Below the pieces are notes generated by a model that had not been told where the DNA came from, did no database searches, and saw only the letters and a program-made list of their open reading frames with translations. Shown piece by piece: positions 31,325-42,500 of a stretch of DNA of 42,935 nt (the first letter of the stretch is position 1; every line of letters begins with the position of its first letter). A program made the translations under genes and the position numbers. The DNA lies in NCBI GenBank assembly GCA_937901475.1, contig CALGTL010000142.1, positions 1 through 42,935 on the forward strand, read 5' to 3'. The DNA comes from an uncultured Dehalococcoidia bacterium (GTDB lineage Bacteria > Chloroflexota > Dehalococcoidia > Lucifugimonadales > Australimonadaceae).

Positions 31325-33220
31325 TTGGGAATAGAAGAAGCTTGGCTCATCCCCACTTACGGGTTTATCGCTTTCGGCGTCATCGCGCTGTTTGGGCGAT
31401 ATCTTCCGTCACAGGGTAAGCACCTCTCGATAATAGCTATCGTTGCGGCATTCGTGACGTTCTGGCCCGTGTTGTTCGACTTCGTCAGCAAGGGAGTGGG
31501 CGAGTACCACGTGCCTCGCGTATGGTTCTCCGCAGGTGATATCAGTGTTGGTTCGGGCATGATTATTGACCCATTGACTATAGTAATGTTGGCGCTGGTG
31601 ACCTTAGTGGCCTCGCTCGTGCAGATCTACTCGCTGGGGTACATGCGCCATTCTCACAAAGGGCACATAGCAGACGACCCGCGCATCGGCTGGTACTTCG
31701 CAGTGCACTCCTTGTTTACGGCTGCGATGCTGACGCTGGTACTTGCAGACAACTTGCTGTTGCTGTACCTGGCCTGGGAGTTAGTCGGGCTGTGTTCCTA
31801 CTTTCTTATCGGGTTCTGGTGGGAGCGAAAATCTGCGGTTAATGCCTCTAAGAAAGCGTTCATTACTACTCGTGTAGGAGACGTTGGGCTACTCATAGGT
31901 ATCCTGATTCTGGTCGCGGAAACGGGAACATTCGATATCTCTGACATTATCTACGCCGTCGTCAATGGTGATGTGAGTGAAGGCAAGACAACGCTCGCGG
32001 CATTCATGATTTTCTTGGGGGCGATGGGTAAGTCTGCCCAATTTCCTCTGCACGTGTGGTTGCCTGACGCAATGGAAGGCCCTACTCCCGTTAGCGCATT
32101 GATTCATGCTGCAACGATGGTGACTGCCGGGGTTTTCTTGGTTGCGCGACTGCTGCCGATTTATGAAATGGCTGAGTCCGCCCAGATGTTCATTGCGATC
32201 ATCGGTATTGTCACGGCTCTGATGGGCGCGACGCTGGCGCTAGTGGTTACGGACCTAAAACGAATGCTCGCCTACTCCACGATGAGTCACCTGGGGTTCA
32301 TGATGCTGACTCTGGGAGCTGGGGGCTTCACGGCTGCTGCGTTCCACCTGCTCATGCACGGCGTTTCGAAGGCAATGTTGTTTCTCAGTGCGGGCTCAAT
32401 CATGCACGCGATGAATGATGAGACAGACATGAATAAGATGGGCGGACTGAGGCATCGCATGCCAATAACAGGTGCGGCGTTCACCATTGGCGCGTTATCG
32501 TTATCGGGTATTGCGCCGTTAGCTGCGTTCTGGAGTAAGGACGAAATGCTTCTCGCCATCCAAGATCGACTTAGCCCCGTCTTCGTCGTTTTGTTCTTGG
32601 TTGCGGTGGTATTGAGCGCGCTGTACATGTCGCGTGCAACATATTTGGTTTTCTTCGGACCGCTCAAAGTGGAGAACCGAAGGGTTCATGAATCTCCGGC
32701 ACTGATGAGTATGCCGCTTGTCGTGTTAGCAGTATTGTCCGTTTTCGCCGGATTCATCGCGTTGCCTTTGGGGGGCGGTTACGAGGGTATCGGGCGTTTC
32801 TTGTTCTATGGTGAACATGGTCACGATTTCGAGTTCCAGCCGCTGTGGACAGTGGTTAGCATCGTGCTAGCCACCGGCGGGTTTGGGTTTGGGATTTGGC
32901 TCTATAAGTCCAAGCGAACTACCGTCGATAACCTCCGTGTTCGGTTTGAGGGTGTGCATCGTGTGCTTATCAACCGCTACTACATGGATACTGCGTACCA
33001 ATGGATTGTCGATCGTGTTGTTCTTGCTCTAGGAAGGTCCGTGGCGCTGTTTGACCGCACTATCGTTAACGACCGAGGAGTGAACGGTGCGGGCTTGACC
33101 GTGCTGGGAATGGGCAAGCGTCTCCGCTCCCATGTGACAGGCTTATTTGCGGATTACGGATTGGCAATGGGGTCCGGAGTCGTCGCAATAGCGCTCTACG
33201 TCTGGTTGAGGTCCGTTTAG
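31325..33220 (+). CDS. nuoL: NADH-quinone oxidoreductase subunit L
   Basis: Distal antiporter-like proton-pumping subunit, 631 aa, with the long C-terminal lateral helix. Family features: LYLAWELVGLCSYFLIGFWW with the conserved Glu, MGKSAQFPLHVWLPDAMEGPTPVSALIHAATMV, and LKRMLAYSTMSHLGFM. The TTG start has AAGGG six bases ahead. Confidence 0.95.
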   Translation: MGIEEAWLIPTYGFIAFGVIALFGRYLPSQGKHLSIIAIVAAFVTFWPVLFDFVSKGVGEYHVPRVWFSAGDISVGSGMIIDPLTIVMLALVTLVASLVQIYSLGYMRHSHKGHIADDPRIGWYFAVHSLFTAAMLTLVLADNLLLLYLAWELVGLCSYFLIGFWWERKSAVNASKKAFITTRVGDVGLLIGILILVAETGTFDISDIIYAVVNGDVSEGKTTLAAFMIFLGAMGKSAQFPLHVWLPDAMEGPTPVSALIHAATMVTAGVFLVARLLPIYEMAESAQMFIAIIGIVTALMGATLALVVTDLKRMLAYSTMSHLGFMMLTLGAGGFTAAAFHLLMHGVSKAMLFLSAGSIMHAMNDETDMNKMGGLRHRMPITGAAFTIGALSLSGIAPLAAFWSKDEMLLAIQDRLSPVFVVLFLVAVVLSALYMSRATYLVFFGPLKVENRRVHESPALMSMPLVVLAVLSVFAGFIALPLGGGYEGIGRFLFYGEHGHDFEFQPLWTVVSIVLATGGFGFGIWLYKSKRTTVDNLRVRFEGVHRVLINRYYMDTAYQWIVDRVVLALGRSVALFDRTIVNDRGVNGAGLTVLGMGKRLRSHVTGLFADYGLAMGSGVVAIALYVWLRSV

Positions 33221-34735
33221 ATGAATTACGCAGAGCGCCACGTCCTTGAAACGCTGATTTACCTGCCGATGCTTGCGGCGTTGGTTTTGGTGTTTGTTCC
33301 GCGCCCACAGAAGACTGTCATTCGCTGGATCAGCATAGGCTCAGCGATTGCGCTGCTTGTGATGTCGGTTTATGCGTTCCTTGCATTCGATTACGATGGC
33401 GGCGCGCGCTTCCAACTTCAACGTTCCTATCCATGGCTTGAGATATTGGGTATTGAGTTCGCGATGGGTATCGATGGAATCGCTGCACCCATGGTTTTGC
33501 TAACGGGTATCGTGAGCGCTGCGGGAGCAATCGTTGCGGCGAACATTCAACGAGACAACAAGGATTACTACATCCTTCTGTTCTTGCTAATCGCAGGGGT
33601 CTACGGGACGTTCGTTTCCATGGATCTGTTCTTCTTCTTTTTCTTCTACGAGCTGGCCATCGTGCCTATGTACCTGCTTATTGGAATCTGGGGCAGCAGC
33701 TCCAAATTTAAGGATTTTGACCGCCCAAAAGAGTATGGCGCACTCAAGTTAGTAATGATGATTGTTGCTGCGAGTTTGCTGATCTGGATAGTCATCATCG
33801 GGATTTATGCTGAGGCGGCCGCAGGTTCATTCAACATTGAAATTATCATGGCGCAGGTGAATGCTCCTGGGCGATTCTCTGAGACATTCCAAAGTGTCAT
33901 GTTCCTCATGACGATGGTTGGTTTCGGCGTGTTGGCAGGTATGTGGCCGTTCCATACTTGGTCTCCAGATGGTCACGTAGCCGCTCCCACTTCTGTGAGC
34001 ATGTTGCACGCTGGCGTGCTGATGAAGCTTGGCGGTTTTGGCATCATTCGTATTGGAATGATGTTGCTGCCGGAGGGAATGCAGCAATGGGCACTGCTCC
34101 TATTCATAATTGGCACAATCAACGTAATTTACGGGGCGGTGTCTGCTCTCGCGCAGCATGACCTCAAGTACGTTATTGGTTACTCCAGTGTGAGTCACAT
34201 GGGCTACGTATTCATGGGTATAGCAACAATGACCAGCGTAGGCCTTACTGGGGCAACTCTCCAAATGTTTGCGCACGGGATAATGACGGCCCTCTTCTTC
34301 ACGGTTGTAGGGGGCATCTACGAGCGTACGCACACACGGGATACGTTAGTGCTTAATGGCTTGGCCTCGAAGATGAAATGGGGAACAGCCTTCTTCGTCA
34401 TAGCTGGCCTGGCATCATTGGGACTGCCAGGTCTCGCAGGGTTCGTTGCTGAGTTGTTGGTATTCATTGGGGCATTCCGCACTGAACCCATCTTGGGTGC
34501 GCTGGGAGTGCTCGGTGCAGCGATTACGGCTGTTTATATCCTGCGGCTTATTGGCAGGACGTTCTACGGCGAACGCGATAAGAAATGGGACAACATTACG
34601 GACCTCACCTCTCGCGAGTTCATTGCGGCAACCATTCTGGTGTTGCCCTTGTTCTACATAGGCCTTTACCCGCAGCCTCTGTTGCGTGTTATACGACCAG
34701 GCGTAGACGCAATTCTTGCTGGATTGGGGGCCTAG
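33221..34735 (+). CDS. nuoM: NADH-quinone oxidoreductase subunit M
   Basis: Antiporter-like proton-pumping subunit, 504 aa. Features: FFFFYELAIVPMYLLIGIWG with the conserved Glu, GMWPFHTWSPDGHVAAPTSVSMLHAGVLMKLGGFG, and DLKYVIGYSSVSHMGYVFMG. The ATG directly follows the nuoL stop. Confidence 0.95.
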   Translation: MNYAERHVLETLIYLPMLAALVLVFVPRPQKTVIRWISIGSAIALLVMSVYAFLAFDYDGGARFQLQRSYPWLEILGIEFAMGIDGIAAPMVLLTGIVSAAGAIVAANIQRDNKDYYILLFLLIAGVYGTFVSMDLFFFFFFYELAIVPMYLLIGIWGSSSKFKDFDRPKEYGALKLVMMIVAASLLIWIVIIGIYAEAAAGSFNIEIIMAQVNAPGRFSETFQSVMFLMTMVGFGVLAGMWPFHTWSPDGHVAAPTSVSMLHAGVLMKLGGFGIIRIGMMLLPEGMQQWALLLFIIGTINVIYGAVSALAQHDLKYVIGYSSVSHMGYVFMGIATMTSVGLTGATLQMFAHGIMTALFFTVVGGIYERTHTRDTLVLNGLASKMKWGTAFFVIAGLASLGLPGLAGFVAELLVFIGAFRTEPILGALGVLGAAITAVYILRLIGRTFYGERDKKWDNITDLTSREFIAATILVLPLFYIGLYPQPLLRVIRPGVDAILAGLGA

Positions 34736-34738
34736 CTA

Positions 34739-36199
34739 ATGAACGCGGATTTCACCCTATTGATTCCCGAATTCATCCTTGCTGGTGCGGGGTTTCTTGT
34801 TCTGCTTGTTGATTTACTCTTACCCCGCGAACAAGAGCACAGGCGAAACGCTTTCACGTCGGCAACGGCTGTGCTTGGTCTGGCTGTAACAGGCGTAGTT
34901 GCAGCGACTACCCAGATGAACACGGGTGAGAGTTTCCATGATGGGTTGTTGTTTATTGATCGCTACTCATTGTTGTTTAAGGTCCTGTTCGTGGGCATCG
35001 GTATCGCAGTAGTGGTCATGTCAGTGGACTACGTAGCCGAGAAGATGAGCCATCCTGGAGAGTACTACGCGCTGATTATCTTTGCGGTACTGGGTGCAAC
35101 GCTGATGGCGGAGTCAGGTGAGCTACTCACCGCGTTTATCTCCATTGAGCTTTTATCGTTCTCGCTATACGTTTTGGTTGGTCTCAGCAGAGGGGACGCG
35201 CGTACCGCAGAGGCGAGCACGAAATACATCCTGCTGGGCGCAATCTCTACCGCAATAATGCTTTACGGCATCAGCCAGCTATTCGGCGTGATGGGTACTA
35301 CTCGCTTCACTGAGATGGGTGGATTGCTTGCTGCTGCTGGCGACTGGGATATGACATTGATCTCGGGATTTGTGATGGTTTTGGCAGGCCTTGGCTTCAA
35401 GCTTTCGATGGCGCCATTCCACATGTGGGCACCGGATGTCTATGAAGGTGCGCCTACACCAATAACGGCACTCATTGCGACTTTGTCTAAGGCTGCTGCG
35501 ATTGCGCTGCTGCTACGCTTTCTCGCTGAGGTAGGTTCAGGAGCAGTTCATGAGTGGCGCATGCCGCTTGCAGTGCTTGCTGCTGCGACAATGGTCATTG
35601 GGTCATTATCGGCACTTCCTCAGACCAATATAAAGCGCCTGCTCGCTTATAGTTCCATTGCGCAGATTGGGTTCGTGCTGGTTGGCATTGTCCCGAATAC
35701 AGTAATTGGCGCCAACGCAGTGCTCTTGCATGTTATTGGGTACGCGTTCACGAACCTAGCGGCTTTTACCGTCGTTATCATTATTGAGTTGAAATTGGGC
35801 AAGGAAACCATCGCCGATTTCGCAGGCTTGTCCAAGCGGGCACCCGTTCTGGCCATGATAATGACTGGTGCACTGTTCTCTCTAGCAGGATTACCCATCT
35901 TTGCAGGATTTCTTACGAAGTTCTATCTGTTTACTTCGGCAGTGGATAAAAGCCTCGAATGGCTTGTTGTTGTCGCGGTCGCTACGAGTGTAATTTCTCT
36001 TTATTATTACATTCGTATCGTTCGCGAGATGTATATCACTGAAACAGAGGATGAATCTAAGTTGCCTGTGCCTGCGCTATTGGGATTGCTGGCTTGGGTA
36101 CTCTTCGCGGGTACCATCGCGGTAGGTATTTACCCCGCACCATTCGTCGATGCAACTAACGCTGCCGTTACAGTGTTGACTCCTTGGGTCGCACTTTAG
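34739..36199 (+). CDS. nuoN: NADH-quinone oxidoreductase subunit N
   Basis: Third antiporter-like subunit, 486 aa. Features: LLTAFISIELLSFSLYVLVG with the conserved Glu, MAPFHMWAPDVYEGAPTPITALIATLSKAA, and NIKRLLAYSSIAQIGFVLVG. It is the last gene of the cluster; the complex would have 11 subunits (A, B, C, D, H, I, J, K, L, M, N) and no E, F or G. Confidence 0.95.
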   Translation: MNADFTLLIPEFILAGAGFLVLLVDLLLPREQEHRRNAFTSATAVLGLAVTGVVAATTQMNTGESFHDGLLFIDRYSLLFKVLFVGIGIAVVVMSVDYVAEKMSHPGEYYALIIFAVLGATLMAESGELLTAFISIELLSFSLYVLVGLSRGDARTAEASTKYILLGAISTAIMLYGISQLFGVMGTTRFTEMGGLLAAAGDWDMTLISGFVMVLAGLGFKLSMAPFHMWAPDVYEGAPTPITALIATLSKAAAIALLLRFLAEVGSGAVHEWRMPLAVLAAATMVIGSLSALPQTNIKRLLAYSSIAQIGFVLVGIVPNTVIGANAVLLHVIGYAFTNLAAFTVVIIIELKLGKETIADFAGLSKRAPVLAMIMTGALFSLAGLPIFAGFLTKFYLFTSAVDKSLEWLVVVAVATSVISLYYYIRIVREMYITETEDESKLPVPALLGLLAWVLFAGTIAVGIYPAPFVDATNAAVTVLTPWVAL

Positions 36200-36242
36200 G
36201 CACGAACCCCGGACGAGATTGGCGATTTTATATTGCGACTCA

Positions 36243-36309
36243 AGCGTGGGTTGCTGTAAAACAGCCCCTTTCGGTTGTTGCCAAGAACTAAAGGACCGGG
36301 GCCCACGCT
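36243..36309. ncRNA. Candidate structured element: compact three-way junction
   Basis: 67 bases between the converging nuoN and SLOG-protein genes. P1: AGCGTGGG (36243-36250) with CCCACGCT (36302-36309). P2: GCTGT (36253-36257) with ACAGC (36261-36265), loop AAA. P3: CCC plus CGGT (36266-36268, 36272-36275) with ACCGGGG (36295-36301), a TTT bulge on the left strand and a 19-base loop. Only two bases, TT, are unpaired at the junction. No T-run follows on either strand, so it is not a standard terminator. Strand and role are unknown; it could be an RNA, a transcript-end structure or a mobile DNA repeat. Confidence 0.4.
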
Positions 36310-36363
36310 CTCGCACGCTACATCATGCTAGGGGACAACGCTATCGTGTTCTGGAAGCATTCA

Positions 36364-36918
36364 CTAGCGCAGGAGCGCTTCTTCAAGTTCATCGCGCTCG
36401 CGTGCGACCGTGATGGCCTTTTCGACTGCATCGCGTGGCGAACCTGCGTGGATGATATGGAGAGGTAAGTCACCCCGGTCAGGTAGCTGCCAGGTCTCTA
36501 GACCAACCACTGGGATGCCGTCTCCTAGAGCATGTCCAATTTCTGACAACGTGCCGTATGCGCCATCGATTGCGATTGCTGCGCGGCCCGTTTTAACAAC
36601 GATGACATTCCGTGCGTAGCCCATCCCTGTCATGATAGGGATGTCGATATAGTCGTTGGCGGTCAGAGGCTCATTGCCGGGAAGGATACCAATGGTTGTA
36701 CCGCCGGCAGACTTAGCACCCCTGCAGACGGCTTCCATCACTCCTTGTAGTCCGCCGCAGACGACCATCGCTCCACGATGTGCGAGCTCGCAACCGACCT
36801 CTTCAGCTAACGCGATCGCGTGTGGCGGAGGATTACCACCGCCGATTACAGCGATTATCAGAGGGCACCCGTTCGGCATTAGCAGGGATGGGCGGGGAAG
36901 TTGAGAATCATTGCTCAT
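36364..36918 (-). CDS. SLOG-superfamily protein, TIGR00725/LOG-like
   Basis: 184-aa Rossmann-like protein of the lysine-decarboxylase-like/LOG (SLOG) group. Seen: IIAVIGGGNPPPHAIALAEEVG, the nucleotide-loop region VCGGLQGVMEAVCRGAKSAGG, and AIDGAYGTLSEIGHAL, which corresponds to the family's GGxGTxxE. Proteins of this fold bind nucleotides; some release cytokinin-type bases, others sense nucleotides. The specific activity here is unknown. The 'molybdenum cofactor carrier' label sometimes given to relatives is not shown by sequence. GGAGG lies ahead of the ATG. It is divergent from eno. Confidence 0.85.
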   Translation of the reverse strand: MSNDSQLPRPSLLMPNGCPLIIAVIGGGNPPPHAIALAEEVGCELAHRGAMVVCGGLQGVMEAVCRGAKSAGGTTIGILPGNEPLTANDYIDIPIMTGMGYARNVIVVKTGRAAIAIDGAYGTLSEIGHALGDGIPVVGLETWQLPDRGDLPLHIIHAGSPRDAVEKAITVARERDELEEALLR

Positions 36919-36984
36919 ATAGGGCCTCCAAATAGCGATAGCGAGGAGTTTACCGGTATGCGCGTATACGTGCTCACAGGCTAG

Positions 36985-38337
<1,353 letters not shown>

Positions 38338-38366
38338 TTCCGTATTGTTAGCGATAGCAAACGGAA
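38338..38366 (+). repeat. Inverted repeat right after eno
   Basis: TTCCGT (38338-38343) and ACGGAA pair with inner TTG/CAA around a loop, starting at the base after the eno stop. No T-run follows. It may protect or end the eno message, or mark processing between eno and gap. Confidence 0.35.
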
Positions 38367-38377
38367 GGAGAGCTCCG

Positions 38378-38406
38378 TTGAAGACAACGCGAGAGGCAGG
38401 TAGCAT
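38378..38406 (+). promoter_or_regulatory. Possible promoter for gap
   Basis: TTGAAG (38378-38383) and TAGCAT (38401-38406) with a 17-base spacer, about 40 bases before the gap start. Confidence 0.38.
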
Positions 38407-38444
38407 TGGGACTCGTGGAAAGCGACCCCATAGGAGGATTGGAT

Positions 38445-39458
38445 ATGACGACACGCGTAGGCATCAATGGCTTCGGCCGGATTGGTCGACAGGTGCTGCG
38501 TGCCACGATGATGCGGCACCCTGGCGAGCTCGAGATTGTGGCCGTGAACGACCTGGCTGACCCCAAAGCCAATGCGCATCTTTTCAAGTACGACACCAAT
38601 TTCGGCGTCTACCCTGGCACTGTGCAGGCGATTGACGGGGGCATCGAAATCGATGGGAAGTTGATTAAGTCCGTATCTGAGCGCGACCCCGCGAAATTGC
38701 CATGGGGCGACTTGGGCGTCGACTTGGTTATAGAGTCGACGGGTTTCTTCACCAACGGCGAGAAAGCGGCCGCTCACATCGAGGCAGGCGCTAAGAAGGT
38801 CATTATCTCTGCTCCTGCAACCAACGAAGATAAAACCCTCGTACTTGGCGTGAACGCAGAGGAATATGACCCGGCTACTCATCATGTAGTCTCTAACGCG
38901 TCCTGTACGACCAACTGTGTGGCCACCATGATTAAAGTGCTTCATGATAGCTTCGGTGTGAAACACGGTCTGATGACTACAGTGCACGCGTATACCAATG
39001 ATCAGCAAATCCTAGACCAAGCTCACCCTGATCTTCGCCGCGCCCGAGCAGCCGCTGCCAACATTATTCCCACTAACACGGGTGCAGCGAAGGTTGTCGG
39101 GGTGGTGATTCCAGAGCTGAATGGGAAGCTCCACGGCATGGCTCTCCGCGTTCCTGTTTCCGATGGTTCCATTACAGATTTCGTAGCGGTTCTCGATCGC
39201 GATGTGACAGTTGCCGAAGTTAACGCGGCTTATAAGGCTGCTTCCGAAGGCGCGCTCAAAGGGATCATCGAGTATACGGAGGACCCGATCGTCAGTTCTG
39301 ATATTAAGATGAACTCCCATAGCGCTATTATCGATGCTTTGTCGACGATGGTTATGGAAGGCAATATGGTTAAGGTTCTCGGCTGGTACGATAACGAATG
39401 GGGTTACTCTTGCCGCACATCAGACCTTGCTGCTTTTATGGCGGCTAAAGGGTTTTAG
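38445..39458 (+). CDS. gap: Glyceraldehyde-3-phosphate dehydrogenase
   Basis: NAD-dependent oxidative phosphorylation of glyceraldehyde 3-phosphate. 337 aa. The Rossmann start is VGINGFGRIGRQVLRA; the catalytic Cys is in SNASCTTNCVATM (about 153), with His in TTVHAYTNDQ and WYDNEWGYSCRTSDL at the end. NAD preference is suggested by VNDLADPKANAHLFKYD. AGGAGG lies seven bases before this ATG, and the track's extra 13 codons are rejected. It is followed by a strong terminator. Confidence 0.97.
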   Translation: MTTRVGINGFGRIGRQVLRATMMRHPGELEIVAVNDLADPKANAHLFKYDTNFGVYPGTVQAIDGGIEIDGKLIKSVSERDPAKLPWGDLGVDLVIESTGFFTNGEKAAAHIEAGAKKVIISAPATNEDKTLVLGVNAEEYDPATHHVVSNASCTTNCVATMIKVLHDSFGVKHGLMTTVHAYTNDQQILDQAHPDLRRARAAAANIIPTNTGAAKVVGVVIPELNGKLHGMALRVPVSDGSITDFVAVLDRDVTVAEVNAAYKAASEGALKGIIEYTEDPIVSSDIKMNSHSAIIDALSTMVMEGNMVKVLGWYDNEWGYSCRTSDLAAFMAAKGF

Positions 39459-39462
39459 GCTC

Positions 39463-39479
39463 TATTGCCGCAGGCAATA
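39463..39479 (+). repeat. Short hairpin between gap and its terminator
   Basis: TATTGCC-GCA-GGCAATA, a perfect 7-base stem with a 3-base loop, lying directly ahead of the main terminator hairpin. Confidence 0.5.
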
Positions 39480-39534
39480 TCGTTTTCTAATGAAAAAGGC
39501 CGCCTATTAGGCGGCCTTTTTCATTAGAAAACGA
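39480..39534 (+). terminator. Long perfect hairpin terminator after gap
   Basis: A perfect inverted repeat with 25-base arms (39480-39504 and 39510-39534) around a TATTA loop. The core is AAAAAGGCCGCC / GGCGGCCTTTTT, a normal GC stem with a T-run and the mirror A-run, so it would terminate in both directions. The arms extend about 12 bases beyond the T-run, more than termination needs. Confidence 0.92.
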
Positions 39535-39541
39535 ACTCTGT

Positions 39542-39565
39542 GAGCACCAATTTAGTGTGGTGCTC
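39542..39565 (+). repeat. Inverted repeat upstream of the YYY protein gene
   Basis: GAGCACCA (39542-39549), 8-base loop, TGGTGCTC (39558-39565). A second small dyad, GCGTA-GA-TACGC, follows near 39573-39584. Both lie in the short region upstream of the membrane protein gene, so one may be an operator. Confidence 0.4.
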
Positions 39566-39591
39566 GTAGTTAGGCGTAGATACGCTATAGA

Positions 39592-42500
39592 ATGGCTGCT
39601 GCTATGGAGCCCGCTGAGACCACGCCCGACGCCGCTTCGTCCAGCACTGGGGCGGGCCGTTGGCTTACCACCACCCGCGTTCTGCTATTACTGCCGTTTT
39701 TCATCGCGGCCGTCGCGCTGGGACTGCGCTTGCAAGGTAGCGACTGGGATGGTGGTAGCTTTTACCACCCTGACGAACGGTCTATCTACATGCGTGCCGA
39801 TACGATGTACGACACGCTCACAAACGCGCCTGGCTGGCAGGGCAAGCAGAATAGGGACTTCCCTCTGGATACACCTGGTATCCCCAGCGTTACAACGTTC
39901 TTCGACAAGGACGCTAGTCCGCTGAATCCTCATTGGTTCCCGCTAGGCTCCATCATCATCTATATATTGGTGGCTGTGCGGGCTTTCATTCTAGAGCCGC
40001 TTATGGACCAGGTGCGCCTGCAGGATATGGCTACAGCCGGCCGCACGATTGCTGCAATCGTCGATGCAGGCTCCGTTCTGCTGATGTACTTCTTAGGTCG
40101 ACGGTTGTTCGGTTGGCGCGTTGGCATGCTTGCGTCGCTGCTGCTGGCGTTCAGTGTCATCAACATTCAGGTCTCACATTTCTATAGACCGGAATCGTTC
40201 GTGATTTTGCTCGCGTTGGGTACCTTTTGGGGGATATTCAATGTTTTGGAACATGCTAGGCGGCGCGACCATGTGCTCCTTGGGTTGATGGTTGGCCTTA
40301 GTTTCGCTTTCCGAGCTAGTGGTGCACCATTGCTGATTCCCGTGTTAGCGACGTATGCCGTCCTCGTCTGGCGCGACTATAAATCGAGCGACGGTTCGCT
40401 AATAACAAGCGTTCGGTCCGTGCTACCAATCGCGTTGATGGCGGGTGGGGTTGCATTCGGAGCCTTTGCCATGCTCCAGCCCTACGCATTGCTCGATTTT
40501 TATAAATTTTTTGGAGACCTAGGTTGGGAAACGAGCATTGCCCGCACGGCCGGACAAGTGCCATACACGGTCCAGTATGTGGGGACCCCACGGAACCTGA
40601 GCTATGAGATTACCCAATCGTCGGTTTGGGCCCTTGGGCTTCCTTTAGGCATCATCGCTTGGCTTGGGCTCACGTTCACCATGTTGAAATCCTTTGCCCG
40701 GCCGCATCTCTCTGAGTTGTTGTTGCTGGCTTGGGTCGTTCCTTTGATTTTGATCATTGCCACATTTGAAGTGAAATTCCTCCGCTATATCTCCCCTGCC
40801 TTGCCAATAATGGTGCTACTGGGTAGTCAAAGGATGATTGCGACCTACGACTGGCTTAAGCCTCGCTATGTACTGGGCGCTCGTATGACCTTAGTCATAA
40901 TCGGGTTCGTGGTCATCTCAACTGCCTGGTACGCCTTGGCCTTCACTGACATCTACGGGAAAACTCACCCAGGCATTCAGGCATCTGAGTGGATGAATGA
41001 AAACGCAGGAAATGGTTCAGTGGTGCTGACAGACAATCATTGGGATGAGGGGTTTAAAAATATGGGGGCGTTTCGCATAACGCAGCTCCCGATGTACGAG
41101 GGGGATACGTTCGAAAAGGTAGATAAGGTTTCGAGCCTACTGGCAGGTTCTGACTACATCATGGCTTACTCTAACCGACCCTGGGGGAGCATTGCGCGTC
41201 TTCCCATTCGCTACGAATACTCAAGCCGTTATTACCACGCTCTTTTCGATGGCTCGTTAGGGTTCGAGTTGACGCAGGCATTCGCGCGCTTCCCGTCGTT
41301 TGGAGGAGTGACCTTCGAGCATGATCCCTTCACGCGAGCGACCGTCACTACCCCCTCCTCCCTCCCTGGAATCGAGAGGAGAGGCCTCACTTTCAACCTT
41401 GGCTGGGCTGACGAAAACGTCGTCAACTATGACCATCCGCTGGTGCTGATATGGGAGAACGTTCATCGGTTGTCGGCATCTGACATTGGGAACATCATGT
41501 TGGGCTTGGGTGAGCCGGCTAGCGTGGAACGGGCCATGCTCAGCGAGGAGGCGTTTGCTAATCAGCGGGCTGGCGGGACATGGCCTGACATTTTTAGCAC
41601 AAAAGGACTCAATGGCATTGCACCTTGGCTTGTATGGCTAATGGCTATCGAGCTCATTGCTTGGATTGCGGTGCCGCTCGCTTTCCGTACACTGCGCTGG
41701 CTGCCCGACCGAGGTGTCGTCCTTGCGCGACCTTTGGGCCTGCTGCTCGTCTCCTGGTTGGTGTGGCTTGGTGCCAGCATAGGAATCTGGTCGTTCGGTC
41801 GGATGAGCATTGTGCTTTCTGTGCTCATTCTCTCCGTGGTATCTGGTGCATTGTTCTGGCGTAATAGAGTACTCATGCTCAAATTGGTGCGCCGGCGCTG
41901 GCGGTACCTGGTCACGGTCGAATTGCTGTTCATCGTTGCGTTTTTGGTGTTTCTGATGATTCGGGCTGCGAACCCGGATCTATGGCACCCCTATAGAGGC
42001 GGCGAGAAGCCTATGGACTTGTCCTATCTTACTGCCGTGGCTAAGTCAGTCTCGTTCCCTCCATTCGACCCGTGGTATGCGGGGGGGTACATCAACTATT
42101 ACTATTTTGGATTTGTCCCGATCGCAACCCTTATAAGATTGACAGGGATAGTTCCCGCGGTTGCCTACAATTTAGCGGTGCCGCTGTTGTTCGCGATGAC
42201 ATTTACGACTGCGTTCAGTGTTGGCTTCAACCTTACGGAGGGCCTACGCCAACGGATGCGCCTTACCGTTTCGGTGCGCAGCACGATAATCGCAGGAGTG
42301 GCGACAGCGATGCTTATCTCTGTTCTCGCGAATCTCGATGGTGCTGCGCAGTTGATTCAAGCGACAGGTCGGGCGCTTGGCACCGGTTCGTTTGGTCAGT
42401 TCGATTTCTGGCGGTCATCGCGCCTCATGCCAGGGCAGATTAGCATCACGGAGTTCCCGTTCTGGACTTTTCTCTTTGGCGATTTGCATGCGCATATGAT

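Noticed and set aside
36243-36309. Ordinary rho-independent terminator between nuoN and the SLOG gene
   Set aside because: No T-run follows the structure on either strand; it is reported as a three-way junction instead.
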